Source of the DNA: Nitratireductor arenosus
GTDB taxonomy: Bacteria; Pseudomonadota; Alphaproteobacteria; Rhizobiales; Rhizobiaceae
Length of the DNA: 64,000 bases
Assembly (NCBI RefSeq): GCF_009742725.1
Contig: NZ_WPHG01000005.1
Span: 1 to 64,000 of the forward strand
Direction of reading: 5' to 3'
Shown here: positions 1 to 7,414 of the stretch, one piece after another
Layout: every line of letters starts with the position of its first letter
Position numbering within the stretch: position 1 is the stretch's first letter
Notes under the pieces: generated by a model
Database searches by the model: none
What the model was told of the DNA's origin: nothing
Seen by the model: only the letters and a program-made list of their open reading frames with translations
Translations under genes and position numbers: made by a program

Positions 1-45
1 CTGGATCACAGACCACTCGAAATCCGTGAGATCGAATCGGGCCAT
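1..45 (-). CDS. IS5-family transposase, N-terminal fragment (continues beyond window)
   Basis: Only the first 15 codons are in the window. They begin MARFDLTDFEWSVIQ, the conserved opening of many IS5-family (DDE) transposases from alphaproteobacteria. The start at 45 follows a GGAGG ribosome binding site about seven bases upstream. The catalytic DDE residues are outside the window, so whether the gene is intact is unknown. Family knowledge: such proteins catalyse cut-and-paste movement of their own IS. Confidence 0.75.
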   Translation of the reverse strand, partial: MARFDLTDFEWSVIQ

Positions 46-123
46 CGAAAACCTCCATGCAAGGAGGTCACTGAATCAGAAGCGCGCGCCAAAAGGAATC
101 CTGTTTATGGGTACGTGACCTAG
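1..123 (-). mobile_element. End of an IS5-family insertion sequence, cut by the window edge
   Basis: The first 45 bases read on the minus strand give the N-terminus of an IS5-family transposase, and about 75 bases of leader follow. A CTAG at 120-123 fits the YTAR target preference known for part of the IS5 family, so the outer end is placed there provisionally. The other end lies left of position 1, so the inverted repeat cannot be confirmed. The element marks the left part of the window as mobile DNA. Confidence 0.6.
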
Positions 124-306
124 GAGCGGCCGACTTCCGAATCGTCTCACTCCATCCTTTCGAGTTGGAACTCGAAGTGCCGTCCCGCCAGCCTGAGTGC
201 GTTCGGTTCGTAGCGTAGGCGGAAAGGAGGTTGAAGAAGATCACGCTTGCCGGTACGCTCCCATCAATTCATTGCCTTTTTCTCCTTTGGTTCAATGAAT
301 GCAGAG
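124..306. other. Intergenic stretch without recognisable gene
   Basis: Between the IS end and the terminator hairpin I see no convincing open reading frame, RNA gene or repeat. Whatever plus-strand transcript is ended by the terminator at 307-346 would cross this stretch, so it may be a leftover of a gene disrupted by the IS. Confidence 0.4.
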
Positions 307-346
307 CGCCGCGCATCATGTGGTAACTGTGCGCGGCGTTTTCTTT
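307..346 (+). terminator. Rho-independent terminator, plus strand
   Basis: A perfect 9-bp stem (CGCCGCGCA at 307-315, TGCGCGGCG at 330-338) with a 14-base loop is followed directly by TTTTCTTT. The T-tract is on the plus strand, so it ends rightward transcription. It does not serve the minus-strand gene to its right. Confidence 0.7.
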
Positions 347-363
347 GACCGGATGGGATGCTC

Positions 364-1197
364 TCAACGGGGACCCAGCTTGGACCGCGAACAGAACTGC
401 AGCGCAAGGTTCGGTATGCCCCAGTGCTGCGTGAACGCGCCGGAGCGGATCAGCGCATCGTAGGTCGCTTCCTTGAGGGCCCGGCTCGATGCCTTGGCCG
501 TTGATCGCGAAATTGGGCTCGTCCGCTCGCATTCCAACGCGAAGAACCGGTAGCGCTTCTCGCCTCCAGCTCGGTGCTCTACGCCGTAAAGAGCGTCCGG
601 AATGAGATGTGTCTCCATGCGGGTGCGGATGACCGGATGGTTGCGATCCGGCAAGACGGTCACCGGGATCGATAGCGGATTCGGGGCACGTCGCGTCGTG
701 GCTGGGGCACGCGCCAGGATTTCGTCGACCGGGACGAACCGCTGGCTGGGCGTTTGCCTCGTCGCGAGTTCAATGGCCAAAAGGGTGTCGATGATCATCA
801 TCGTGTGCAGTATTTGCGGATTGTATGCGCGGGGCGACCGGCGCGAAAAGGTGACGGCACGCGGCGGCAATGCATCATGACCTTCCAGATAGGCTACGCC
901 GCTCTGACTGATTTCGTAGAGCATCGGCGTTGATCGGGCATCGAAGTGCGGCGCCAAGAGTGCGGGCCGATTGAGGTAGCCGGTTTCGTGGAACAGGTCG
1001 CCGAGGCGCTCCACAAAGCGCTTTTCCGACCTCGGCCGGATCAGCGCCAGCAAGTGATCTACGCGCAAATAGCGGTAGCGATAGAGCCAACGCAGGATCA
1101 CGGTATCGCGCGGCCCAAGCACCAACCGCTTGCCAAGGGGCGTGCGGGAAAAGCGGCAGCGGCGTCCAAGCGCGTCTTGTCTTGTGGTTGTGTCCAT
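364..1197 (-). CDS. Replication-relaxation-like winged-helix protein
   Basis: The 277-residue product resembles the replication-relaxation family (PF13814), DNA-binding proteins common in plasmids and integrative/conjugative elements. Near the N-terminus a winged-helix region begins with RDTVILRWLYRYRYLRVDHL, about residues 30-50, and is followed by a basic segment; the rest is a less conserved alpha/beta region. I chose the ATG at 1197 because GAAGGA lies just upstream; a longer form from a TTG at 1248 is possible. A presumed role is DNA transfer or replication of the element, together with the ATPase at 3663-5855. Family assignment is by pattern, not a search; no catalytic residue can be pointed to. 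Confidence 0.55.
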   Translation of the reverse strand: MDTTTRQDALGRRCRFSRTPLGKRLVLGPRDTVILRWLYRYRYLRVDHLLALIRPRSEKRFVERLGDLFHETGYLNRPALLAPHFDARSTPMLYEISQSGVAYLEGHDALPPRAVTFSRRSPRAYNPQILHTMMIIDTLLAIELATRQTPSQRFVPVDEILARAPATTRRAPNPLSIPVTVLPDRNHPVIRTRMETHLIPDALYGVEHRAGGEKRYRFFALECERTSPISRSTAKASSRALKEATYDALIRSGAFTQHWGIPNLALQFCSRSKLGPR

Positions 1198-1342
1198 CTG
1201 TCCTTCGCCTCGACTCTCGCTCGTCTTCTTGTACGAGCCCCGAGACAAGCTTGGCGGAAGCGGAGCCGCGCGTCACCGTTTGCTATGGTTCGTAATGGTG
1301 CGGGACAATCCGCGGCGGAACGCTATGGTCAGGGCAAGAAAA

Positions 1343-3031
1343 TCACTGGCACTTAATGAAACCGAGGACGCAGCCGATGATCGCGCTGTCGTCGCGCCAG
1401 GTGATGCCACGGGCCGCAAAGCGAACTTTTTCAACCACCAGCTTTTCCGGCACCTCGCGCTCGTTCTCGCCGGTCGCGATATCAAGGAGCAATTGGCCAA
1501 ACGATCGCCCGTCACGCGGCGTCGAAACCCGGAGTTCGACATCAAGCAGCTTGTTGGAGTTGCCGTTGAAGACCTGCAGCGATGGTGCCGTGAGCCAGGG
1601 AATGAGCCCATTGCCAACCGTAATCCGATAGTCGGGATGGTTGCCGACGCCGACGCATATAACGCGGCGCAGCGCCCACGTTTCGTAGCGCGAACCGGAT
1701 GCCTCGACGGCCATGTCGAGCATGCCCCGTGTGGCCCCCGATTGGTCAATCGCGCGGCGACACCGAGCCGTCTTGATGCGTTCTCTGAGCGACTCACGGA
1801 GCTGCTTGCAGGTCTGAATCAGAACTTCAGGCGGACTGCCATTGAGGTTGCACAGCGCCAAGGCCGCGTCGGCCGATTCGGTCAAGGGCGCGGCTGATTT
1901 GTAAACTTTCCTGATCGTTTCGACCGCATCGTTGACGGCGTTGTCGCGATGGGTGCGGACGGCATGGTCGAATTCGATTCCCAAGCGCGTTTGTTGCAGC
2001 GGCGTGAAGGCGTCTCGATTTGACGGATTCAGTTTGAACCAGTTGTGCTGTTGTAGGCCCTGAAGCGTGGCCGGCGCTTTCAGAAACGGGTCAGCTAGAC
2101 GCGCGGCTTCCTGCTTGACGATGCGCCACCCGTAACTCTCGGCTTTTCTGCCACATCGGTCGTGCATGGCTTCGACCGCGTCAGCGGGCGCTTGCCGCGC
2201 GACCGCGATAATGCGCGATAGGAAGAAGTCGCGGCAGGCTCGGACGGCGTCAACGGGTGCCAGCGTGGCCAGCGTCTTGTCCTTGAAGAACCAGTCGATG
2301 TCGGCATCGTCAGTCAGTTCGGCGATGAGATTGGCCTCGGCTTCGCGTCTCGTTTGTTCGGCGGCTTGCGACTTTCTCTCTGCGTCATGGTCGGCTTGCG
2401 TCCGTTCGCGCTCAGCTTGATGACGCAGTGAACCGTCTTCGTCAGGCTCGGCCTTCTGAGCGGACTCGTCCTTTTCCGGAGTGTCGCTGACCCTGGTTTC
2501 CGGAGCCTCAGCGACGTCATTTCCGCCCGGCAGCGATGGCGCAGGCAAAAGGGGCGCGACAGCACGATCGTCGTCAATGAAACAGAAGATGGTCGTGCCG
2601 TTGCGAATGGAAAGGCACGGCTGCCCTTCGTAGGCAACTTGCTTTGCCGCCGCGCCGATAAAGGTCAGCGGCTTGCCTTCTCCCCAGCGGGCTTCCATCA
2701 GGTCACGCGGCGGCCAGCGATAGGCTATCTTGCAGTCCTGAGGTCCGTTGCAGCTTTTCTCGGCGGTGCATTTGTTGCGAAACAGCACCTCGCCGCCCCG
2801 AACCGCCAGACAGACGCCCTGGCGCAATCGCGTGGCGTCTCCGGCCGCGCGGTTTCCGCGCAAGACACGCGTTTCCAACTCTTGCTGCAAATCCTTGCCG
2901 ACCTGATCAATGGTGCGACCAAGTCTCTCGATGAAGCTTTCGGCTTTGGCAGGCCAGGCGATGGCCATGCTGAGCAACAGGGGAGCAAATAATCTCTTCA
3001 CGATCGCCAGCCTAGCGAAGAACTTCCGCAT
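1343..3031 (-). CDS. Secreted or periplasmic protein of unknown function
   Basis: I do not recognise this 562-residue protein. It opens with a basic start and hydrophobic stretch ending in AWPAKA, a likely Sec signal peptide cleaved near residue 30. An N-terminal domain contains four closely spaced cysteines around residues 87-100, which could form disulfides. Residues about 165-235 are a charged low-complexity, partly coiled-coil linker. The remaining 320 residues contain scattered cysteines and no known catalytic motif. It is on the same strand as the replication-relaxation-like gene, 145 bp upstream of it, and divergent from the membrane protein/ATPase pair, so it is probably part of the same mobile element. 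Confidence 0.6.
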   Translation of the reverse strand: MRKFFARLAIVKRLFAPLLLSMAIAWPAKAESFIERLGRTIDQVGKDLQQELETRVLRGNRAAGDATRLRQGVCLAVRGGEVLFRNKCTAEKSCNGPQDCKIAYRWPPRDLMEARWGEGKPLTFIGAAAKQVAYEGQPCLSIRNGTTIFCFIDDDRAVAPLLPAPSLPGGNDVAEAPETRVSDTPEKDESAQKAEPDEDGSLRHQAERERTQADHDAERKSQAAEQTRREAEANLIAELTDDADIDWFFKDKTLATLAPVDAVRACRDFFLSRIIAVARQAPADAVEAMHDRCGRKAESYGWRIVKQEAARLADPFLKAPATLQGLQQHNWFKLNPSNRDAFTPLQQTRLGIEFDHAVRTHRDNAVNDAVETIRKVYKSAAPLTESADAALALCNLNGSPPEVLIQTCKQLRESLRERIKTARCRRAIDQSGATRGMLDMAVEASGSRYETWALRRVICVGVGNHPDYRITVGNGLIPWLTAPSLQVFNGNSNKLLDVELRVSTPRDGRSFGQLLLDIATGENEREVPEKLVVEKVRFAARGITWRDDSAIIGCVLGFIKCQ

Positions 3032-3141
3032 AGAAAACGGATGAATCGACGATCACAAGCGGGGAGATCATCTTCAGAAGCAACTTGACCCATGCATCGA
3101 ACCTGGTCTCAATTCTCTCATCGGGGACAGGGACGCCACGC

Positions 3142-3669
3142 ATGAAGATTTTGATGCGTCACGAGCAGACGCCGGGATTGTTTCGGTCCGTTCGCTTCAA
3201 GCTTTGGGGCAAGGTCGAACTTGAGGGTGATGAACAGGCAATCATCGATCGCTATGACTTTGACCAGGCGAAGTTGATCACCGAAGAGATCGAAGGGCTG
3301 ATGAAGTGGTCGGTCATCATCGGTGTGATAACCGTCGTTCCGGCCTTCTTCGTTTGGGCGGGATTTTTCGGTCGCGCGGTCGGCACGCCGATCGCCCTGG
3401 CGACGGGCGCGTTCGCCGGCTGGCTGTTCTACGATCGGTTTCGCGAAACCGTATACGTCAAGGATTTGCTCTACGGCCGAAATTTCCGCTGCAAGTCGAT
3501 CGTCGATATTTCGATACGCGAGGAACGCCTGAAGCAGATGGTCGCCTATCTGCGCGCTGTCATGGAGAGCGCCAAGCATTGGGGCGGCGCGCAGACGACC
3601 GACGTGCCGCCGCTTGATCCGGAAACCTCGCGCCGCATCATGCTTAGAGGCTTCGCAAGAGGATGGTAG
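3142..3669 (+). CDS. Small membrane protein coupled to the VirD4/TraD-like ATPase
   Basis: The 175-residue product has two adjacent hydrophobic helices in its first half (roughly residues 55-75 and 80-98 from this start), with charged flanks facing the cytoplasm. I chose ATG 3142, the second in-frame start; a start at 3085 would add 19 residues without family character. The stop overlaps the next gene by seven bases, which suggests translational coupling and a shared complex. By analogy with coupling-protein systems, where a small membrane partner anchors the ATPase, it may recruit the next gene product to the membrane. That role is inference from context; I recognise no family. Confidence 0.6.
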   Translation: MKILMRHEQTPGLFRSVRFKLWGKVELEGDEQAIIDRYDFDQAKLITEEIEGLMKWSVIIGVITVVPAFFVWAGFFGRAVGTPIALATGAFAGWLFYDRFRETVYVKDLLYGRNFRCKSIVDISIREERLKQMVAYLRAVMESAKHWGGAQTTDVPPLDPETSRRIMLRGFARGW

Positions 3670-5855
3670 CGACCAAGCACCTCGGCGCTCGGCTCCACCG
3701 CTTTGTCTACGGGTTCTTCCGTCAGGGTGATCATGCCGAAGTGGTGCATCTTCACGGCCGCATCGACCACCTGCTCCAGGCCAACGGGGTCAAGACGGAT
3801 AGGCAGTTGAACGACCTTTGCGCGCGTGTTGCCGGCGATGTTGGCAACGTCTTGCACCTTCCCGACGAGCGGCGAGACGAACTGCGCCACTTCACGGCGC
3901 AGCTCATCGCATATGAGGGGATGTTCCGGCTACCGGATGTAGATTTCGGCGAGACCAGGACGACCGCGCAATATTGGGAGCTGAAAGACGAACTCAATGC
4001 CCAGAAGGCGTTGCTGGAGCGGTTTCCGGCTGTCGAGGACGCCATCACCTCATTGGTGCAGGGATGCTTCGGCGCGCTCTATGACAATCTCGGCAAGGTA
4101 GGCGCTGATGACGTCGGTAACGGGATCAACGTAGTGACGCCGCGGATCGATCGCATCGCCTCATTGGGCGAAGTCGTGGAGCGGATCGCGGTCGCCGCTC
4201 ACGTTGAAGAAATTGAGCATCTCGGCCTGTTTCCCCGACTTCGCAAGCGCCTTGAGGCGAATTTCGTTGCCGCATCGGGCGGTGACCCGCGCGATATAGA
4301 CGGCTTTTCCAGACCTCTCCGTATGCCCTCCAAGTTTGATGCCAAGACACCGGAGGATTTGGTCGTCACCTACCTGTCCGGAACGCCGCTGCTTGAACTG
4401 TTCGCCGGCGAGGAGATGTTCACCATCCCCCAATCGATCCGGTTCGAGCATCACCACATCATCGCCGGGTCCGGTCACGGCAAGACGCAAACCTTGCAAT
4501 ACCTGATAGCCAAGGATCTTGACGCCGTCGCGTCCGGAGAGCGTTCGGTCATCGTCATAGACAGCCAGGGGGACTTGATCTCCAACATTGCTGGCCTGAA
4601 GGCGTTTGCTCCGGGTGAACCGCTGCATGATAGGGTTTGCATTGTCGACCCGACGGACATTGAGTGGCCGGTCTCGCTCAACCTGTTCGACGTCGGCCAA
4701 GCGCGTCTCCAATCCTATCCGCTCTTGGAGCGCGAGCGCCTGACCAACTCGATCCTGGAACTCTACGATTTTGTGCTGGGCACGCTTTTGTCCGCGGAGA
4801 TGACGCAAAAGCAGAGCGTGATCTTTCGCTATGTTACGCGGCTCATGCTGCACATCCCCGACGCGACCATTCACACCCTGCGCGAACTGATGGAGAAAGG
4901 CAGCGAAATCCGCTTCGCCGAACACATTGCGCGCCTGGAAGGCACCGCCCGGCATTTTTTTGAGACCGAGTTTCCGTCGAAAGAATTCGCCCAGACGCGT
5001 CAGCAGGTGTTGCGCAGATTGTGGGGCATTCTCGAAAACCAGACCTTCGAACGGATGTTCTCTCATCCGCGGTCGAAGCTCGATCTCTTCGCCGAAATGA
5101 ACGCGGGCAAGGTCATCCTGATCAACACTGCGAAGGACCTGTTGAAGGAGAGCGGTACCGAAATTTTCGGGCGCTTCTTCATTGCCATGATCGCCCAAGC
5201 CGCCCAGGAACGTGCGACACTGCCGGAAAGCCAGCGCATGCCCACCATGGTCTATATCGACGAGGCCGCCGATTATTTCGATCGCAATGTCGGGATCATT
5301 CTGAGCCAGGCGCGTAAATTCAAGATCGGCATGGTGCTCGCACACCAATATCTCGGTCAGCTGGACTCAAAACTCCAGGATGCGTTCTCGGCCAACACCG
5401 CGATAAAGTTCGCTGGCGGCTTTACCGGCAAGGATGCGCGGGCTGCCGCCCAGATGGTCAATTGTGATCCGGCGCTGATCGAAGCTCAGCCGAAAGGCGC
5501 CTTTGCCGCCCATGTACGCGGCATGACGCGCGCCGCGATTCCGCTGCGATTTCCACTCGGTACCCTGGAGGAAATGCCCCGCATGTCCCCGGATGAGCAG
5601 GACGCGCTTCGCGACAAGATGCGCGCGAACTATGCCGTACATTATTCGGAACTGAGCCGGTACCAAAGCAAATCCGAGGACCACGAGGACGCCGGAGCGC
5701 AAGGGGAAGACAGCGGCGAGGACATAGGCGAAGAAGGAGGAACGACTCCCTGGGAACGGGCTGAAGCAGCGCCAAGTGCGAACTCAAAGACCAAGTCCAA
5801 CAGGCCACACCCTCCTGGTGATATCGAGAAACCGGACGACGAATCCGCCTGGTAG
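3663..5855 (+). CDS. VirD4/TraD-like conjugative DNA-transfer ATPase
   Basis: This 730-residue protein is an AAA/HerA-FtsK type ATPase of the type IV coupling-protein class. Walker A is AGSGHGKT at residues 268-275 and Walker B is MVYIDEA with D533-E534. A helical all-alpha insertion lies between them, as in TrwB/TraD. The last 60 residues are acidic and disordered-looking. There are no transmembrane helices of its own, but the preceding overlapping gene encodes a two-helix membrane protein that could supply them. Such ATPases bring DNA to a transfer channel and pump it. No relaxase or channel gene is nearby in the window, so it is either an orphan or its partners lie to the left. Confidence 0.8.
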   Translation: MVATKHLGARLHRFVYGFFRQGDHAEVVHLHGRIDHLLQANGVKTDRQLNDLCARVAGDVGNVLHLPDERRDELRHFTAQLIAYEGMFRLPDVDFGETRTTAQYWELKDELNAQKALLERFPAVEDAITSLVQGCFGALYDNLGKVGADDVGNGINVVTPRIDRIASLGEVVERIAVAAHVEEIEHLGLFPRLRKRLEANFVAASGGDPRDIDGFSRPLRMPSKFDAKTPEDLVVTYLSGTPLLELFAGEEMFTIPQSIRFEHHHIIAGSGHGKTQTLQYLIAKDLDAVASGERSVIVIDSQGDLISNIAGLKAFAPGEPLHDRVCIVDPTDIEWPVSLNLFDVGQARLQSYPLLERERLTNSILELYDFVLGTLLSAEMTQKQSVIFRYVTRLMLHIPDATIHTLRELMEKGSEIRFAEHIARLEGTARHFFETEFPSKEFAQTRQQVLRRLWGILENQTFERMFSHPRSKLDLFAEMNAGKVILINTAKDLLKESGTEIFGRFFIAMIAQAAQERATLPESQRMPTMVYIDEAADYFDRNVGIILSQARKFKIGMVLAHQYLGQLDSKLQDAFSANTAIKFAGGFTGKDARAAAQMVNCDPALIEAQPKGAFAAHVRGMTRAAIPLRFPLGTLEEMPRMSPDEQDALRDKMRANYAVHYSELSRYQSKSEDHEDAGAQGEDSGEDIGEEGGTTPWERAEAAPSANSKTKSNRPHPPGDIEKPDDESAW

Positions 5856-5990
5856 CGTCCAGCGACGGCGACCACCAGCCCGCGCAATCGAAATCGCTGC
5901 CATTTTATGATTCCTGCTGCAATCCGGCGTTCCGCATGCGCTGCAATGAGCCGGTTTGAGCAGATAAGTTCAGCTGGCAAACCGCCCGCC

Positions 5991-6015
5991 GCTGGGGGAT
6001 ACCGTATCCCCCAGC
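5991..6015. repeat. 25-bp near-perfect palindrome with flanking half-site
   Basis: GCTGGGGGATAC and its exact reverse complement are separated by one base (12-bp arms, 1-base spacer). A further partial copy, GTATCCCC, follows at 6017-6024. Such an arrangement suits a protein binding site better than an RNA hairpin, because the loop is too short. It lies just past the AlpA-like gene terminator and could be a site for the element's recombinase or regulator. Confidence 0.6.
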
Positions 6016-6030
6016 GTATCCCCATCGCAG

Positions 6031-6072
6031 AGTGGTCAAGAAGAAAGAGAACCGGTGTTGCCACCGGTTCTC
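6031..6072 (-). terminator. Rho-independent terminator after the AlpA-like gene
   Basis: A perfect 11-bp stem (6047-6057 with 6062-6072, GAGAACCGGTG and complement) with a 4-base loop is followed on the minus strand by TTTCTTCTTG. It is 21 bases past the stop of the AlpA-like gene and in the right orientation for it. Confidence 0.8.
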
Positions 6073-6093
6073 TTCGCTCTCACAAAAGGAGAG

Positions 6094-6282
6094 TCAGTGC
6101 TGTTGACCACGAGCGTCGATGCGTTCCTGAAGCCACTCCAGCACTTCTGCCTCGACCCATCCGACCCGGTTGTTGCCCAGCCGTACCCGCTTGGGGAATT
6201 GGCCTGCAGCTTCCAGGCGCGCAATGTGTTGGGGAGAGTACAGGACCAACTCCTTCACCTGCCGCTTGCTCAACAATCTCAT
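6094..6282 (-). CDS. AlpA-family phage/element regulator (excisionase-like HTH)
   Basis: The 62-residue protein matches the AlpA family (PF05930): an N-terminal LLSKRQVKEL helix-turn-helix opening, a core with FPKRVRLGNNRVGWVEAEVL, and a basic tail. These small MerR-like DNA-binding proteins regulate integrase expression or excision of prophages and integrative elements. I chose ATG 6282 because GAGGAG sits eight bases upstream; a start at 6309 would run into the 20-bp repeat. A strong terminator follows. No integrase gene is next to it, unlike the usual arrangement. Confidence 0.85.
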   Translation of the reverse strand: MRLLSKRQVKELVLYSPQHIARLEAAGQFPKRVRLGNNRVGWVEAEVLEWLQERIDARGQQH

Positions 6283-6302
6283 CACGATACTCCTCATGTT
6301 GA

Positions 6303-6322
6303 GGAGCATCGCGATGCCCCGG
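6303..6322. repeat. 20-bp direct repeat, left copy (candidate attachment site)
   Basis: GGAGCATCGCGATGCCCCGG is repeated exactly at 18072-18091 in the same orientation. It contains the 12-bp palindrome GCATCGCGATGC. Flanks of the two copies are also partly alike (CAT..TG just before, and a GGTTGA/GGTGAC then CCC.AGGG pattern just after). The two copies enclose the whole defence-like module. This copy lies in the leader of the AlpA-like gene. Confidence 0.65.
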
Positions 6323-6751
6323 GGTTGAAGCCCTAGGGTCCGAGGAGTGTATTGAATTTTTGATGGATAACAACTCCGCGAGCGGAAGCATTTCTTTCCC
6401 GTGGATCAAGGACAGCTTTGCGCCCCCATTTAAGCCGCAGACACCAGCTCTGCCACTGCCTGAAAGCAGACATCGCTGAAGACCAGGCCGGAAGTTAGGG
6501 TCGCGTCACAGTCGGATCGAACATCTCGCCGCACCTCGCGCGAAGCTGTCGAACTGCATGGTGCGTCAGATTTTTTTCGGCATTTCCCAAGCTCAAGTTG
6601 CGCCATCACGCCGTTGATAAAGATCGTCGGTTCACGGTCTTAACATCGCCCAGACCCAAAACGAGATGAAGTTCGGCAGACTGCGCGCCTCGTTCATCTT
6701 CTTCGATCGAAGCCAGCCAGAACCACGGCAGGCGGCAAGCGCACTTATGGC
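6323..6751. other. Gene-poor stretch at the left end of the cargo module
   Basis: I see no well-supported gene from 6323 to about 6605. A 38-codon plus-strand frame from ATG 6362 has no recognisable features. Bases 6606-6751 read in another frame appear to be the displaced 3' end of the Mrr-like gene (see that entry). Confidence 0.5.
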
Positions 6752-7357
6752 CTATGTCGGTTTCGTCGTCCTCGGGACACAGAGAATCTGATGGCATGTG
6801 GCGCAGGACGCATGAAACACTCTACACTGGTCACATTTCCCGACGCTATGGACGAACGCGAGGCGCTTCGGAGTACCGTCAGGCGCCACAAAACCCAGAG
6901 AGACCTCCGGATAGCCATCCCAGAAGACACGTCCGTTCTTGCAGCCGGGACGAGAACAGCGTGGCCAGGTCCTCGGATCAAAATCCTCAAGACGATCGAG
7001 GGGCAATAAGCGGATGGCCGCTGCCCTTTGGGCGCGCTTCTCCGCCGCTGCCGTATGGCCGTGGGGGCAAACCAGATAGCCATGGGTAGCTCCTACGTCT
7101 TCCATCATCCCTCGGAAGGACTCTACGTCCTTTACATCGATCTTGCGCTTCCGCCGCTTTGCGTCGACGATAATCCGTCGACTGTTGTCGGTGTCATGTC
7201 GCGCTTCGATTAAAACGTCGATCTGTCGCTTGATGCCCGTGATGCCCCCAAGGACCGAAGCGTTGGGGGGCACACAAAAGCCCGTCGACAACTGATCGGC
7301 CAACAACCGCGCGACCAGGCGCTCGTAGCGTTTCCAGTCCTCCAACATGTCTTCCAT
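6752..7357 (-). CDS. Mrr-like PD-(D/E)xK restriction endonuclease, probably frameshifted near its C-terminus
   Basis: The 201-residue frame shows the Mrr_cat pattern: E12, then D47 in QIDVLI, then D65-A66-K67 in VDAKRRK, and a helix with H99/H101. This is a predicted DNA-cleaving domain of the restriction endonuclease fold. A cysteine-rich C-terminal region follows (C134, C139, C175, C178, C185, C188, C193), a likely zinc-binding module. The frame stops early at 6752. Dropping one CA unit of the ACACA at 6777-6781 would continue it as CPEDDETDIGHKCAC and on to a stop at 6606, giving about 249 residues with the zinc module complete. So this copy is truncated or the base calls are off by two. 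It lies 57 bp downstream of the kinase-ATPase gene on the same strand, in a likely operon. Confidence 0.75.
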   Translation of the reverse strand: MEDMLEDWKRYERLVARLLADQLSTGFCVPPNASVLGGITGIKRQIDVLIEARHDTDNSRRIIVDAKRRKRKIDVKDVESFRGMMEDVGATHGYLVCPHGHTAAAEKRAQRAAAIRLLPLDRLEDFDPRTWPRCSRPGCKNGRVFWDGYPEVSLGFVAPDGTPKRLAFVHSVGKCDQCRVFHASCATCHQILCVPRTTKPT

Positions 7358-7414
7358 CGTGATCGTCTACCGAATACGGATTGCGGAGCAAGGGCCGATA
7401 CGTCGCAACCCGAC

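Noticed and set aside
6362-6478. A 38-codon plus-strand frame inside the gene-poor left part of the module
   Set aside because: No ribosome binding site worth noting and no similarity I can recognise; too short to support.
6777-6781. Phase-variable repeat in the Mrr-like gene
   Set aside because: The ACACA tract has only about two and a half units, too few for regular slippage; a fixed mutation or read error is likelier.
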